A DNA stretch of 64,000 nucleotides, taken from Paractinoplanes ovalisporus. GTDB taxonomy: Bacteria > Actinomycetota > Actinomycetes > Mycobacteriales > Micromonosporaceae. The notes below the pieces were generated by a model, which did no database searches, was not told the origin of the DNA, and saw only the letters and a program-made list of their open reading frames with translations. Positions within the stretch are counted from its first letter, which is position 1. The number at the start of each line of letters is the position of its first letter. This document shows positions 54,718 to 63,828 of this stretch, piece by piece. The position numbers were made by a program, and so were the translations under genes. The DNA is taken from contig NZ_JAENHP010000027.1 in the NCBI RefSeq assembly GCF_016834655.1, positions 1 to 64,000 on the forward strand. Reading direction: 5' to 3'.

Positions 54718-56058
54718 GTCCACCCGGTCACTCCACGGCGCCGCCACGCCGGCCAGCCTCCCGGTGTTGTCCACCAACACCGCCCGTCCCTGCCGCTGCA
54801 CGTCCCCCAGGTCCGGCGAGAAGCGCCCGACCCACGGCCCCGGCGCCCCCATGTCGTAGCGGAAATCGGCCCCCGCGATCAGATCGGCCACCCGTTGCAG
54901 CACGGCCGGCTCCTCCAGCAACTCCCCGAACAGGACCCGCAGCGCGGTCACCTCCGGGCCCGGCCCCACCAGCACCGACTGCGCCTGCGTCTGCATGGTC
55001 ACCCGTTCGGCCGCGGGCCGCCGCTCGATCTCGTACGTGTCGAGCAGCCCGTCCGGGGCCCACCCCCGCACGGTGGCCGCCAGCTTCCACGCCAGGTTGA
55101 CCGCGTCCTGCAGTCCCAGGTTGAGCCCGGGCCCGCCGATCGCCGAGTGCACGTGCGCCGCGTCCCCGACCAGCAGCACGCGCCCGTCGCGATACCGGTC
55201 GGCGATCCGCGTGTTGCCACCCACCGTGCGCCGCAACATGTGTGGTCCGTCGCCGGCCGGCGGCCCGATCGGCACCGGAACCCCGAGCACGTACTCCAGC
55301 ACGTCCCGCAGCTCGTCCACCGAGAACGGCTCCTCACCCGCGGGCCGCGACGTCGTTGACGCGCTGATCAGCGTCCGGCCGTCCGGGAACGGCGCGAACG
55401 AGACCAGTCCCCGCTCGGTCCGGTGGTGCAGGAACGGCGGAATGACCCCGTACGCGGGAATCCGCAGTCCGCCCGAGATCGGATCCCGCAGCGAATCGGG
55501 CACGCTCACATGGGCCGCCCGCGAAACTGTCTTGTCCGTGGTCACTCCCGGAAAATCAATTCCGGACAGTTTCCGGGTGACGCTGCGCCCGCCGTCGGCG
55601 CCGATCAGAAAGGCCGATTCGAGCGAATAGCTGCCGTCCGGCCCGTTGATTTCCGCCACGACCATGTCGTCCTTCTGTGCGAGCCCGGTCAGCGTATGCC
55701 CGCCCCGGATCTCGACGCCCAGTTCGCGGGCCCGCTCGGCCAGCATCGCCTCGATCCGCTGCTGCGGCACCAGGATCGTGTGGACCGGGTTGTGCTCCAG
55801 GCGCCCGAACGGCAGCGGGAAAGCGGCGAACATGAAGTGCTCGACCGGCGCCGGATGGGCTCCGCCGCTCAGCCTTTCGTAAAGTCCGCGCCGGTCGAGC
55901 AGCCGGACGACCTGCCCCACCATGCCGTTGGCGCGCTGCTCCGTGCTCGGCCCGGTCCGCGGTTCGATGACGACGGGCCGGACCCCGGCCAGAGCCAGTT
56001 CGCAGGCGGTCATCAAGCCATTCGGGCCGCCACCACAAATAACAACGTCAAATTCCAT
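54577..56058 (-). CDS. FAD-dependent aromatic monooxygenase (PHBH/RdmE-like)
   Basis: The product has 493 residues. FAD-binding: VVICGGGPNGLMTACELALA (GxGxxG), FLIGADGGRSVTRK (DG motif) and VLLVGDAAHVHSAIGGPGLN (GD motif). The C-terminal thioredoxin-like domain is as in MhpA/RdmE/PgaE-type hydroxylases. Such enzymes hydroxylate polyketides, rifamycin or small phenols. A TetR gene lies upstream on the same strand but 520 bp away. The last 47 codons are duplicated after the stop. Confidence 0.9.
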   Translation of the reverse strand: MEFDVVICGGGPNGLMTACELALAGVRPVVIEPRTGPSTEQRANGMVGQVVRLLDRRGLYERLSGGAHPAPVEHFMFAAFPLPFGRLEHNPVHTILVPQQRIEAMLAERARELGVEIRGGHTLTGLAQKDDMVVAEINGPDGSYSLESAFLIGADGGRSVTRKLSGIDFPGVTTDKTVSRAAHVSVPDSLRDPISGGLRIPAYGVIPPFLHHRTERGLVSFAPFPDGRTLISASTTSRPAGEEPFSVDELRDVLEYVLGVPVPIGPPAGDGPHMLRRTVGGNTRIADRYRDGRVLLVGDAAHVHSAIGGPGLNLGLQDAVNLAWKLAATVRGWAPDGLLDTYEIERRPAAERVTMQTQAQSVLVGPGPEVTALRVLFGELLEEPAVLQRVADLIAGADFRYDMGAPGPWVGRFSPDLGDVQRQGRAVLVDNTGRLAGVAAPWSDRVDVVGVPVDGVAAMLVRPDGYVAWAAATGGEPDVAALETALTRWFGAA

Positions 56059-56205
56059 GACCAAGCCTTCCCCGTACGCAATGAATTGTCGTGAAAATGG
56101 GCGCACGCCACCCACCGGCCCGTGCAAAGCCGGCCGTTCCCGATGTCGTGCCGTCGTGCCTGATGTGGCGCCGCCATGAAACTGGGCTTGGCGTTCACGC
56201 CGCCG

Positions 56206-56370
56206 ACGGCCGCGCCGGGTGTCGACGCCCCGGTTGGGTCGTGGTGCGGCGTGTTGGCGGCGCCGGGTGTGTCGTGGTGCGGTGTGTCGGCGGCGCCGGG
56301 TGTGTCGTGGTGCGGCGTGTTGGCGGCGCCGGGTGTGTCGTGGTGCGGTGTGTTGATGGCGCCGGGCGGG
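56206..56370. repeat. 33-bp tandem repeat in a 520-bp gap
   Basis: TCGTGGTGCGG starts at 56239, 56272, 56305 and 56338, an exact 33-bp period; units read TCGTGGTGCGGCGTGTTGGC then GGCGCCGGGTGTG. An open + strand frame would read VSWCGVLAAPG undecads, but composition and lack of family make translation doubtful. The remaining parts of the gap 56059-56578 show only G/T-rich sequence with decayed units (56370-56480). Confidence 0.85.
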
Positions 56371-56578
56371 TCGAGGCGCCGGGTGTTGGAGGCCCGGGCG
56401 TGTCGGGCCGCCCCGTGTTGTTGGTGCCGGGCGTGTCGGAGCGCGGGGATGTTGACGTTCCGCGCGAGTCGGAGTGCCGGGCGTGGCGGGTCGTACTCCG
56501 GTGCTGACGCCGCGGAGATGGGCGGCGGCAGGCCGTGCAGCGCCGCCGAGGTAAGCCGGCGCGTGGATCGATGAAGGG

Positions 56579-57193
56579 TCAGTCGGGCGGGCGCAGGCCG
56601 GTGGAGAGGTGCCGCAGCGCGTCGATGTGCAGCTGCTTGACGTCGACGGGCTGCCCGTTACGGCCGATGAACTGTTGTGTGGCGACGTTGCTGGCCGAGA
56701 GGACGGCCGAGGCCACGAGCTTCGGATAGATGTCGGTCTCGGGATCGGTTCCGGTGCGCTCCGCGACGGCCGCGGCCAGCGCGATCTCGGCCGAGGCGGC
56801 CGCGCGCAGGAACTCGGCCTGCAGGGCGGGCACGGCCACCATGAGGCGCAGCCCGGCACTCCAGGCCTCGCGGTCGAGCGGTGGATGCTCGATGACCTCA
56901 GGACCCGGCTCGAACTGCGACAGGACGGCCTCGGTGATGGCGTCCCAGAGGGGTTCGTCGGCGGGACGCGCGCGCAGCACCTCGGCCACGCGCAGGCAAC
57001 GGTCGAGGTGCCGGGAGGCGACCGCCTCGGCCTTGCTCGAGAAGTAGTTGTTGAAGGTGCGAGGGGAGACGCCGGCTTCGTTGGCGATGTCTTCGGTCAG
57101 CACCCGGTCGTATCCGCGCTCGACGATGAGGCGGATGGCCGACCAGCTCAGCGCGGCCCGGGTCGCCTGCTTCTTCTGCTCCCGGAGTCCCAT
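56579..57193 (-). CDS. TetR-family transcriptional regulator
   Basis: The product has 204 residues. N-terminal HTH: ALSWSAIRLIVERGYDRVLT ... EAGVSPRTFNNYFSSKAEAV. The C-terminal domain is of the MftR/ARO-type (about 120 residues). It may control the FAD monooxygenase downstream or the ABC exporter upstream, both on the same strand. A long inverted repeat sits in its promoter. Confidence 0.9.
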   Translation of the reverse strand: MGLREQKKQATRAALSWSAIRLIVERGYDRVLTEDIANEAGVSPRTFNNYFSSKAEAVASRHLDRCLRVAEVLRARPADEPLWDAITEAVLSQFEPGPEVIEHPPLDREAWSAGLRLMVAVPALQAEFLRAAASAEIALAAAVAERTGTDPETDIYPKLVASAVLSASNVATQQFIGRNGQPVDVKQLHIDALRHLSTGLRPPD

Positions 57194-57208
57194 GACCTGA
57201 ACATAGCA

Positions 57209-57248
57209 AAACCTGCGGGCCCCGCAAAGATGCGGGACCCGCAGGTTT
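57209..57248. terminator. Long inverted repeat between exporter and TetR genes
   Basis: AAACCTGCGGG (57209-57219) and CCCGCAGGTTT (57238-57248) are perfect 11-bp arms. Nested inside are CCCGCA and TGCGGG. On the minus strand the second arm is followed by TTTTGC, so it can act as the rho-independent terminator of the exporter gene. As it lies 16 bp before the tetR start it might also be a repressor site. Confidence 0.7.
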
Positions 57249-57260
57249 CTCAGCGTCGTC

Positions 57261-60200
57261 TCAGCCGGCCAGGTGCCCCCAGCGGTCCTCGAGCTCGAGC
57301 CAGGTGCCCTGGTCTTCGACGCGGCCGCCGATCAGCACGACCACCCGGTCGGCCTGGCTCAGCGCCGCCCGCTTCGAGGTCGAGCCGACCACCGTGACGC
57401 CGTGGGAGCGCAGGGCCTGCCACAGTTCCAGCTCCGTGGTCACGTCGAGCGCCGAGGAGACGTCGTCGGCGATCAGCAACTCCGTACGCGGAGCCAGCGC
57501 CCGCGCCAGGGCGAGCCGCTGCAGCTGACCGCCCGACAGCCGGGTTCCCTTGTGGCCGATCAGCAACTGCAGGCCGCCGCCGGCCGCCGTCAGGTCGTGC
57601 TCCAGCTGAGCCGTCGAGACCGCGTCGGCCGCGTCCACCTCGTGGCCGAGCTGGATGTTGTCGGCCACCGTGCCCGAGAGCACCCGCGGCAGCTGGGCCA
57701 CATAGCCGACCTGGTTGGGCCGCAGGAAGACCTCCGGCTCGTCCACCGGCTGACCGTTCCAGCGCAGCTCACCGGCGTGGTGCACGATGCCGGCGAGCGC
57801 CCGCAGCAGCGACGACTTGCCGGAGCCGACCGGGCCGACCACGAGCACGAGCTCGCCGCGCTCGACCGTCAGGTCGACATCCTGCGCGCCGACCGTGCCG
57901 TTCTCGTGCACGGCACTGAACCCGCGCAGTTCCAGCGTGCGCAGCGGGTTGCGTGGCGCGGTCGGGGGAGCGGGCGCGGTGCCGGCCGAGAGGTCGACTC
58001 CCGGTACGGCCTCCGAATAGCTCGACACCCCGGTCATCGCCACCGTGCGGCGGGTCCAGACCCGGGCCGACGGCAGCTGGCTGACGAACGACGCCGTCGT
58101 CCAGGCGAACCAGCGCGCCGCGCCCAGCACCGCCACCGCGATGAGGGTGGCCGCCGCCGACAACGAACCCGACAGATAGAGCCCCCACGCCGCGATCGGC
58201 AGCAGGCCACTGGCGATCGACGGTGTCGAGCGCGCCCACACCTGGATGGCGATCTCGCGGCGCTGCAACTCGCTGCGCGTGCCGTCGAGGCGGGCCAGGT
58301 GGGCCAGCACCGGCTCGGTGGCGCCGGCCAGCTTGACCGTACGGGCGGCCGACAGCGACGACACCAGCGCCGTCGCGAAGGCGGCACGGGCGGCCACCGT
58401 ACGGCGGGCGGCTTTTTCCAGCCGTGGGCCGAAGAGCGTGGCCGCGAGCCCGGACACCACCATCGTGCCCAGGAAGAACATCGCCGGTACGAAGGACTGG
58501 GAGGCCCAGGTCATCGCGACGATCATCACCAGGCTGGTGGCGTTGTCGATCAGGTTGTCGGCCAGCATGACCACGCGCTCGGTGTCGCCGCCCTGGGCCA
58601 CGACCTCGGCCGGCGTGTGCTTGCTGACCCGGCGCGGGCCGATCTGGCCGTGCACCAGGCGCAGGCTGATCCGCAGCATCTGCCGGACCCACCACTCCGG
58701 GAACCAGGCGCCCGTGTAATAGAGCGTCGGGATCGCCACCAGCAGACCGGCCGCGATGCCGATCGCCGGGTAGAGCGGGTCGCCCACGCCGTCGACCACG
58801 TTGGCCCACAGCAGCGGCAGGATCGCGCCGTCGAGCCCCAGCAGCACCAGGATCGCGAACAGCGCGACCGCGCCCAGCCCGTACCGCTTGTCGTTGAGGG
58901 CCAGACGCACGATCTCGCGCAGCGTGTGTGTCGGCGGCTCCTCGGGCAGCGGCGGCGGGTCGACCGGCGGCAGCTTGTTGGCCAGCGCCTCGGCGCCCAG
59001 CTCGACCTGCGCCGCCTTGTCCCAGTCGCGCTCCTCCTCGACCAGCACCGCCGCGCCGCCCGACTTCGGGGCCGGCACCGACAACGCGCTGCTCGCCATC
59101 AGCTCGGCGAAGCGTTGCGACTCGCGCAGCGGGCCCGACTCGAGCACCTGACCGTCGGCGAGCACGACCACCTCGTCGCAGCGCTGCACGGACGACAGCC
59201 GGTGCGCGACGATCACGCCGATGCGGCTGGCCAGCAGGCGGTCGGTGGCGCGCTGCACCCATGATTCGGTGACCGGGTCCATGCGGGCCGTGGCCTCGTC
59301 GAGGATCACCACGTGGGGGTCGCGGACCAGGATGCGCGCGAACGCCACCAGCTGCTCCTGCCCGGCCGACAGCTTGTATCCGCCCTCGCCGAGCTTGGTG
59401 TCGATGCCGTCGGGCAGGCTGGCCGCCCACGGGCTCAGGCCGAGCTCGTCGAGCGCACCCTGCGCCTTGGGCAGCAGCTGCTCGTCGAAGAGCGCGATGT
59501 TCTCGGCCAAGGTGCCGGCGAGAATTTCCGTACGCTGCGGCACGATCGCGGTCCAGCGGCGCAGCCCCTCGACGGCCATGTCGTTGAGGTCGACCCCGCC
59601 CAGGAACACCGTGCCCCGGGGCACGTCGACCGCCCGCGTGAGCACCTTGGCCAGCGTCGACTTGCCCGATCCGGTGCGGCCGATCAGCGCGTACGAGCGG
59701 CCCCGCGCGAACGTGAGGCTGACGTCCTTCAGCGCCGGCGGGCGTCCGCTGTCGGACTCGCCGTAGCGGAACGTCAGGTCGCGGACCACCAGGTCACCGT
59801 CGACCGGGGGACGGCCCTCGGTCGGTTCCTGAGCCACGTCTTGCAGCAGCTGCACCCGGCTCCACGCGCCCAGGGCGTTCTGCAGCTCGGGCACCATGCG
59901 GGTGACGTGTTCGAGCGTGCCGCCGAAACCGAGCGCGAGCAGCCACACGGCCGTCAGGCGAGCGCCGTCGATCTGCTTGGCGACCAGGGCGATCGCGCCG
60001 ACAACGACCAGAACGGCGATCAGCGTACGGGTGATGGTGCCCGCGCCCATGGTGATGCGCGCCGACGAGTGCCAGACGAGCCGGCCCCGCCGCAGCACCT
60101 CGGCCGCACGCTGCGCGTAGAGCCGGCGCACGTACGGCGCGGCCAGGCTCGTCCGTACGTCGTCCTGCCCATGAATGGATTCCTCCATCACGGCCGCGAG

Positions 60201-60746
60201 GTCGGACCAGGCCTCCTCCTCGGCGATGCGGCGCGGGGAGATGCGCTGGATCGGCTTGTTCATCGTGACGTAGAGCAGGACCGACACGATCACCATGCCC
60301 ACGCCGGCCGGCCACCAGACGAAGAACGCCGTCACGATCGAGAACACCGCGACGGCGATCGACTGGGCGATCCGCACCCCGCTGCCGCGCAGCTGGGCCC
60401 CGACCTCGTAGACGTCGGAGTCGATGCGGTCGAGCAGTTCGCCGACCGGCGTGTTCTCGAGGGTGGGCAGGTCTTGCCCGAAGGCGACCCGGTTGAGGCC
60501 GCGCCGGATGCGGGCGGCCCAGTCGGCGGTCAGCCGGGCGGCGACCAGACCGACGAAGACGTCACTGAGCACCGACGCGACGAGCGCGGCGGCGAGGACG
60601 CCGAACAGCGGCATGGACCGGTTGACGAGGACCTGGCCGGACAGAGCCAGAGCGCCCGCCGATCCCGCTGCACCGAGCAGGATGAGGGTCGCCACGAGGG
60701 CCGTGCGGCCCTTCGAGGTGGCCCACAGATCGCGAAGCAGGCGCAT
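57261..60746 (-). CDS. Fused ABC exporter with two membrane and two ATPase domains
   Basis: The product has 1161 residues from ATG 60746 (AGAGGAC upstream). Order: TMD1, NBD1 (Walker A GRTGSGKST, signature LSAGQEQ, Walker B VVILDEATARMD), linker, TMD2, NBD2 (GPVGSGKSS, LSGGQLQRLALARAL, LLIADDVSSALD). Both halves have six-helix type IV exporter membrane domains. In NBD2 the catalytic Glu after Walker B is Asp, so one ATP site is probably degenerate, as in asymmetric heterodimeric exporters. Substrate is unknown; a TetR gene lies next to it. Confidence 0.93.
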   Translation of the reverse strand: MRLLRDLWATSKGRTALVATLILLGAAGSAGALALSGQVLVNRSMPLFGVLAAALVASVLSDVFVGLVAARLTADWAARIRRGLNRVAFGQDLPTLENTPVGELLDRIDSDVYEVGAQLRGSGVRIAQSIAVAVFSIVTAFFVWWPAGVGMVIVSVLLYVTMNKPIQRISPRRIAEEEAWSDLAAVMEESIHGQDDVRTSLAAPYVRRLYAQRAAEVLRRGRLVWHSSARITMGAGTITRTLIAVLVVVGAIALVAKQIDGARLTAVWLLALGFGGTLEHVTRMVPELQNALGAWSRVQLLQDVAQEPTEGRPPVDGDLVVRDLTFRYGESDSGRPPALKDVSLTFARGRSYALIGRTGSGKSTLAKVLTRAVDVPRGTVFLGGVDLNDMAVEGLRRWTAIVPQRTEILAGTLAENIALFDEQLLPKAQGALDELGLSPWAASLPDGIDTKLGEGGYKLSAGQEQLVAFARILVRDPHVVILDEATARMDPVTESWVQRATDRLLASRIGVIVAHRLSSVQRCDEVVVLADGQVLESGPLRESQRFAELMASSALSVPAPKSGGAAVLVEEERDWDKAAQVELGAEALANKLPPVDPPPLPEEPPTHTLREIVRLALNDKRYGLGAVALFAILVLLGLDGAILPLLWANVVDGVGDPLYPAIGIAAGLLVAIPTLYYTGAWFPEWWVRQMLRISLRLVHGQIGPRRVSKHTPAEVVAQGGDTERVVMLADNLIDNATSLVMIVAMTWASQSFVPAMFFLGTMVVSGLAATLFGPRLEKAARRTVAARAAFATALVSSLSAARTVKLAGATEPVLAHLARLDGTRSELQRREIAIQVWARSTPSIASGLLPIAAWGLYLSGSLSAAATLIAVAVLGAARWFAWTTASFVSQLPSARVWTRRTVAMTGVSSYSEAVPGVDLSAGTAPAPPTAPRNPLRTLELRGFSAVHENGTVGAQDVDLTVERGELVLVVGPVGSGKSSLLRALAGIVHHAGELRWNGQPVDEPEVFLRPNQVGYVAQLPRVLSGTVADNIQLGHEVDAADAVSTAQLEHDLTAAGGGLQLLIGHKGTRLSGGQLQRLALARALAPRTELLIADDVSSALDVTTELELWQALRSHGVTVVGSTSKRAALSQADRVVVLIGGRVEDQGTWLELEDRWGHLAG

Positions 60747-60936
60747 AGATGAAGTCCTCTTGGTGAGCAGGGTGGCGGTGCTCCTATCCTCATCCGCGAG
60801 CAGGAGGTCTTCAACGGAATTACCGCCCGCACCGACATGGCACCGGTCACCCTCGCCGCGCGTGCGAGATCTTCCCGCCGTAGGGGGCCTGAGATAGGTT
60901 GATGCCGAAACCTTCAGCAGCGAGGGCCATGGCGTC

Positions 60937-61314
60937 ATGCGGCCTCGAGGCGGTTCGTTGTTTCCGGAGCAGATTTCCACCAGCGCGTCACGCCTGGACA
61001 TCACCACGATCGAAACCGGCGGCCTGGTCCGTTTTGTCCTAGCGGGCGAGCTGGACGCCACGGAGGATCCCAGGCTCCGCGAGGCCGTCGCTCTTGCCGT
61101 GGCCCGCGGCCGCCCGATCGGCATCGACGCGGCCGGGTTGACGTTCCTCGACTCGGGCGGGATCCGCGCGTTGCTGGCGTGCCGGCGCCTGGTCGAGAAC
61201 GCCGGTCTGCCGTTCTCGATCGTCGAGGCGGGCACCGTCGCCTACCAGGTCCTGCAGATCACGGGCCTGCTGCGCACCTTCGACGTCCCCGCTCATCGAG
61301 GCCCGTCCAGCTGA
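60937..61314 (+). CDS. STAS-domain anti-sigma factor antagonist
   Basis: The product has 125 residues from ATG 60937 (GCGAGGG upstream); a TTG at 60958 is an alternative. LDITTIETGGLVRFVLAGEL, and the phosphorylation loop GLTFLDSGGIRALLACRR, with Ser as target of an RsbW-type kinase. No partner anti-sigma factor is in the window. It is divergent from the exporter gene. Its 3' end is repeated downstream. Confidence 0.9.
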   Translation: MRPRGGSLFPEQISTSASRLDITTIETGGLVRFVLAGELDATEDPRLREAVALAVARGRPIGIDAAGLTFLDSGGIRALLACRRLVENAGLPFSIVEAGTVAYQVLQITGLLRTFDVPAHRGPSS

Positions 61315-61415
61315 AACGTCGCCCATCGAGGCCGCCCGGCTGACACGTCGCCCACCGAGGCCGCCCGGTTGACACGTCGCTCACCGAGGCCCGCTCGGCT
61401 GACACGTCGCTCCAT
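61285..61415. repeat. 29-bp tandem copies of the STAS gene 3' end
   Basis: The gene ends GCTCATCGAGGCCCGTCCAG+CTGA (stop 61312-61314). Units of the type ACGTCGCCCATCGAGGCCGC+CCGGCTGA follow, with TGA at 61341-61343, 61370-61372 and 61400-61402. Steps are 29, 29 and 30 bp. A last decayed unit runs into 61430. Confidence 0.92.
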
Positions 61416-61569
61416 CGGGCCGTCAGGCGGGTAGCGATGGCGGCCCCGTCTCGGCGCGGCTACCGAACCCGGCGGCATAGCAACTCACCAGGCGCATAGC
61501 CCGCCCTCCCAGGGGGTCCACCTCCGCGGCGTAATTGTGGCGCATTCTGCCGATCAATGCGGGGCGCCC

Positions 61570-61595
61570 TGTGGACAGCCGCGAATTGTGGATAA
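61570..61595. other. Two DnaA-box-like 9-mers
   Basis: TGTGGATAA (61587-61595) is the exact reverse complement of the consensus DnaA box TTATCCACA. TGTGGACAG (61570-61578) is a one-mismatch match to the actinobacterial variant. The two are 17 bp apart in the gap 61430-61730, which otherwise shows no gene. No dnaA, dnaN or gyr genes are near, so this is not oriC; it may be chance or a DnaA-titrating site. Confidence 0.35.
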
Positions 61596-61730
61596 CGCCG
61601 GCGCGGGGTCGGAAGACGGCTGGTCTGGCCGCACTTTCAGGTGGGCAGCGCAGGACAGGAGGACGTTGTGGGGCTCGCTGGGTGTCGCGTCAGGCGCCGC
61701 GCGATGCCGGGCGGTCGTGGCGCGTGGGGG

Positions 61731-62915
61731 TCAGGCTGTGCGCAGCGTCAGCAGGGTTATCTCGCTGGGGGCGAAGATGCGGAAAGGCGGCCCCCAGAAG
61801 CCGGTGCCGCGGCTCGTGTAGAGCTGGGTTCGTTCGGAATGGCGGGACAGGCCCTGCAGGACCGGCTGGTCGAGGCGCACCAGGAAGTGGAACGGCCACA
61901 TCTGGCCGCCGTGGGTGTGGCCGGAGATCTGGAGGTCTACGCCGTGGGCCACGGCGCCGGGGATCTGGGCCGGCTGGTGGGCCAGCAGCAGGACGGGGAG
62001 AGCGGGGTCGGCGCCCTCGAGGGCTGCCTCGTGGTCGGCGTGGTGGCCGGGGACGCCGGAGCCGGCGGCGGTGCGGTCGTCGACGCCGGCGATCACCAGG
62101 GAAGCGCCGTCGCGGGTGACGACCAGGTGGCGGTTGTGCAGGGCCTCCCAGCCCAGCGACGCCATGTGTTCGACCCAGCGCTGGGCGCCGCTAAAGTATT
62201 CGTGGTTGCCGGTCACATAGACCCGGGCCATCGACGCGCGGATGTCGGCCAGCGGTGCGGCCTGGCTCAGGCGCTGCGCCACCTCGCCGTCGGCGATGTC
62301 TCCGGTGTGGGCGACCACGTCGGCGTCGAGCGTGTTCACCACCTCGGTGACCCGGCGCGACCAGCGGGAACGCTCGATCGGGCCGTAGTGGGTGTCGGTC
62401 AGCAGCACCAGGCGCAGACCATCCAGACCCGGGCCCAGGCGGGGCATGACCACCTCGACCCGGCGCACGCGCGGAACCCGCCGGGCCTCCCAGAAGCCCC
62501 AGAGCAGCAGCACCACCGACACCACCAGCGCGGCCGCGGAAGCGATGCGGGAGCGGTCGGGGGCGTCGACGCCGGCCACGGCCAGGACCAGGCGCAGCAA
62601 CTGGCCGGCGATCGACCAGACGAACAGCTGCCAGACCACGCCCAGCATGGTGTCGGCGACGACCGACGGGCCGTCGCGGTGGTGGCGGCCGTGGCCCAGG
62701 AACATCAGGAACGGGAACGCGGCCAGCGCGACCGCGAACACGACCGTGCCGGCCACGAACACGCCGGTGGGCCAGTCGTTGCCCGAGGCCAGCAGCGTCC
62801 ACCACGGCACACCGAACAGCAGCAGCAGGACGCCGCCGATGGTCAGCGCGAACCGGATCGCGCGGCCCGGCCGGCGACGGCTCGGTTCGGTCTCGACTGC
62901 TTCACCCACAGACAC
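61731..62915 (-). CDS. Membrane-anchored metallophosphoesterase (YkuE-like)
   Basis: The product has 394 residues. Four to five membrane helices occupy the first 150 residues. The phosphoesterase domain then shows all motifs: LVLLTDTHYGP (DxH), VVAHTGDIADG (GDxxD), VYVTGNHEYF (GNHE), LLLAHQPAQ and ISGHTHGGQM (GHxH). Such proteins bind two metals; relatives act on lipid or nucleotide phosphoesters. The substrate is unknown. Confidence 0.93.
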   Translation of the reverse strand: MSVGEAVETEPSRRRPGRAIRFALTIGGVLLLLFGVPWWTLLASGNDWPTGVFVAGTVVFAVALAAFPFLMFLGHGRHHRDGPSVVADTMLGVVWQLFVWSIAGQLLRLVLAVAGVDAPDRSRIASAAALVVSVVLLLWGFWEARRVPRVRRVEVVMPRLGPGLDGLRLVLLTDTHYGPIERSRWSRRVTEVVNTLDADVVAHTGDIADGEVAQRLSQAAPLADIRASMARVYVTGNHEYFSGAQRWVEHMASLGWEALHNRHLVVTRDGASLVIAGVDDRTAAGSGVPGHHADHEAALEGADPALPVLLLAHQPAQIPGAVAHGVDLQISGHTHGGQMWPFHFLVRLDQPVLQGLSRHSERTQLYTSRGTGFWGPPFRIFAPSEITLLTLRTA

Positions 62916-62940
62916 GAGTTGAACTATGACACCCCGGACG

Positions 62941-63110
62941 AGCGAACCGCCGACCGGTGGACAACTGAGGCGGCCGCGAGCAGGTCAGGCGCGCAGAGAG
63001 GGCGGGCGGAGAGCGCGCAGAGAGGGCGGGCGGAAAGGGCACGCGGAGAGGTCAGGCGGGCGGACCGCCGACCCGGTGGATGACTGAGGCGGGCACGATC
63101 AGGTCGGCCC
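62941..63110. repeat. Duplicated 3' end of the uridine-kinase-like gene plus 24-bp repeats
   Basis: The stretch 62943-62992 (GAACCGCCGACCGGTGGACA...) matches the coding end at about 63060-63112 (GGACCGCCGACCCGGTGGAT...) at roughly 40 of 50 positions. Between them GCGCAGAGAGGGCGGGCGGA recurs at 62991 and 63015, with a third decayed unit at 63039 that overlaps the stop codon, a 24-bp step. Confidence 0.82.
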
Positions 63111-63732
63111 GCTCGCGCGTGGCGGCGATCCGTACGGCGTTGCGCTCGTCGGTGCCGGTGGCCCACTCGATCGCGGTGCTCTCGTCCTTGCCGAACCGTT
63201 GGTGCCGCTCGATCAGGCGGCGCAGGCGCTCCGGGTGGTCGAGGTCGGCGTACCAGACCTCGGCGAACAGGTCCCGCAGCGGCCGCCAGGCCGGATCGTC
63301 GAGGAGCAGGTAGTTTCCCTCGCTGACGATCAGCCGGGCCGGCCGTTCGATGCCGATGGCCCCGGCGATGGGCTGCTCGATGACGCGCTCGAACCCGGGG
63401 GCATAGATGATCTCGTCCTCGTCGGCCAGCAGGCGGCGCAGCAGGGCCGCGTAGCCGAGCGGGTCGAACGTGTCCGGCGCGCCCTTGCTGGCCCGGCGGC
63501 CCAGACGTTCCAGTTCGACGTCGGCCAGGTGGTAACCGTCCATCGGCACGTGCGCGACCCAGGCGCCCTCGGTGAGCCCGGGCGGCGGCGTGGGGGCCAG
63601 TGCCGCGACGAGTTCCTCGGCCAGCGTGGTCTTGCCGGCGGCGGGCGGCCCGGCGATGCCGAGGACAGCGCGCCGGCCACCGGACACGAGGTCGCGGGCG
63701 CGGGAGACCAGCGCGTCGAACGTGAGCGTCAT
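63052..63732 (-). CDS. Uridine-kinase/phosphoribulokinase-like P-loop kinase
   Basis: The product has 226 residues from ATG 63732 (GTG 63741 adds three; neither has a clear ribosome site). Walker A GIAGPPAAGKTTLAE, VPMDGYHLAD (acidic substrate motif of the PRK/uridine kinase family), DTFDPLGY, and LIVSEGNYLLLDD. The pattern is that of the nucleoside/fructose-type kinases often annotated as nucleoside/nucleotide kinase family protein. Monocistronic, divergent from the next secreted protein gene. Confidence 0.9.
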   Translation of the reverse strand: MTLTFDALVSRARDLVSGGRRAVLGIAGPPAAGKTTLAEELVAALAPTPPPGLTEGAWVAHVPMDGYHLADVELERLGRRASKGAPDTFDPLGYAALLRRLLADEDEIIYAPGFERVIEQPIAGAIGIERPARLIVSEGNYLLLDDPAWRPLRDLFAEVWYADLDHPERLRRLIERHQRFGKDESTAIEWATGTDERNAVRIAATRERADLIVPASVIHRVGGPPA

Positions 63733-63828
63733 GTCGATCACCGTAACGCCGGTCGGATCGAGGACTCAGTGGACCCTTCGGCCAGGGAAAAGACCTATAA
63801 GGAGGGCCGGGGGAAACGGGGGAGCACC

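Noticed and set aside
56176-56574. Open + strand frame with WCGVLAAPG repeats as a gene
   Set aside because: It is almost wholly a 33-bp minisatellite with unusual Trp/Cys content and no ribosome site or homologous family; more likely non-coding.
61570-61595. Origin of replication
   Set aside because: Only two DnaA-like 9-mers, no AT-rich unwinding element and no dnaA/dnaN/gyr genes nearby.
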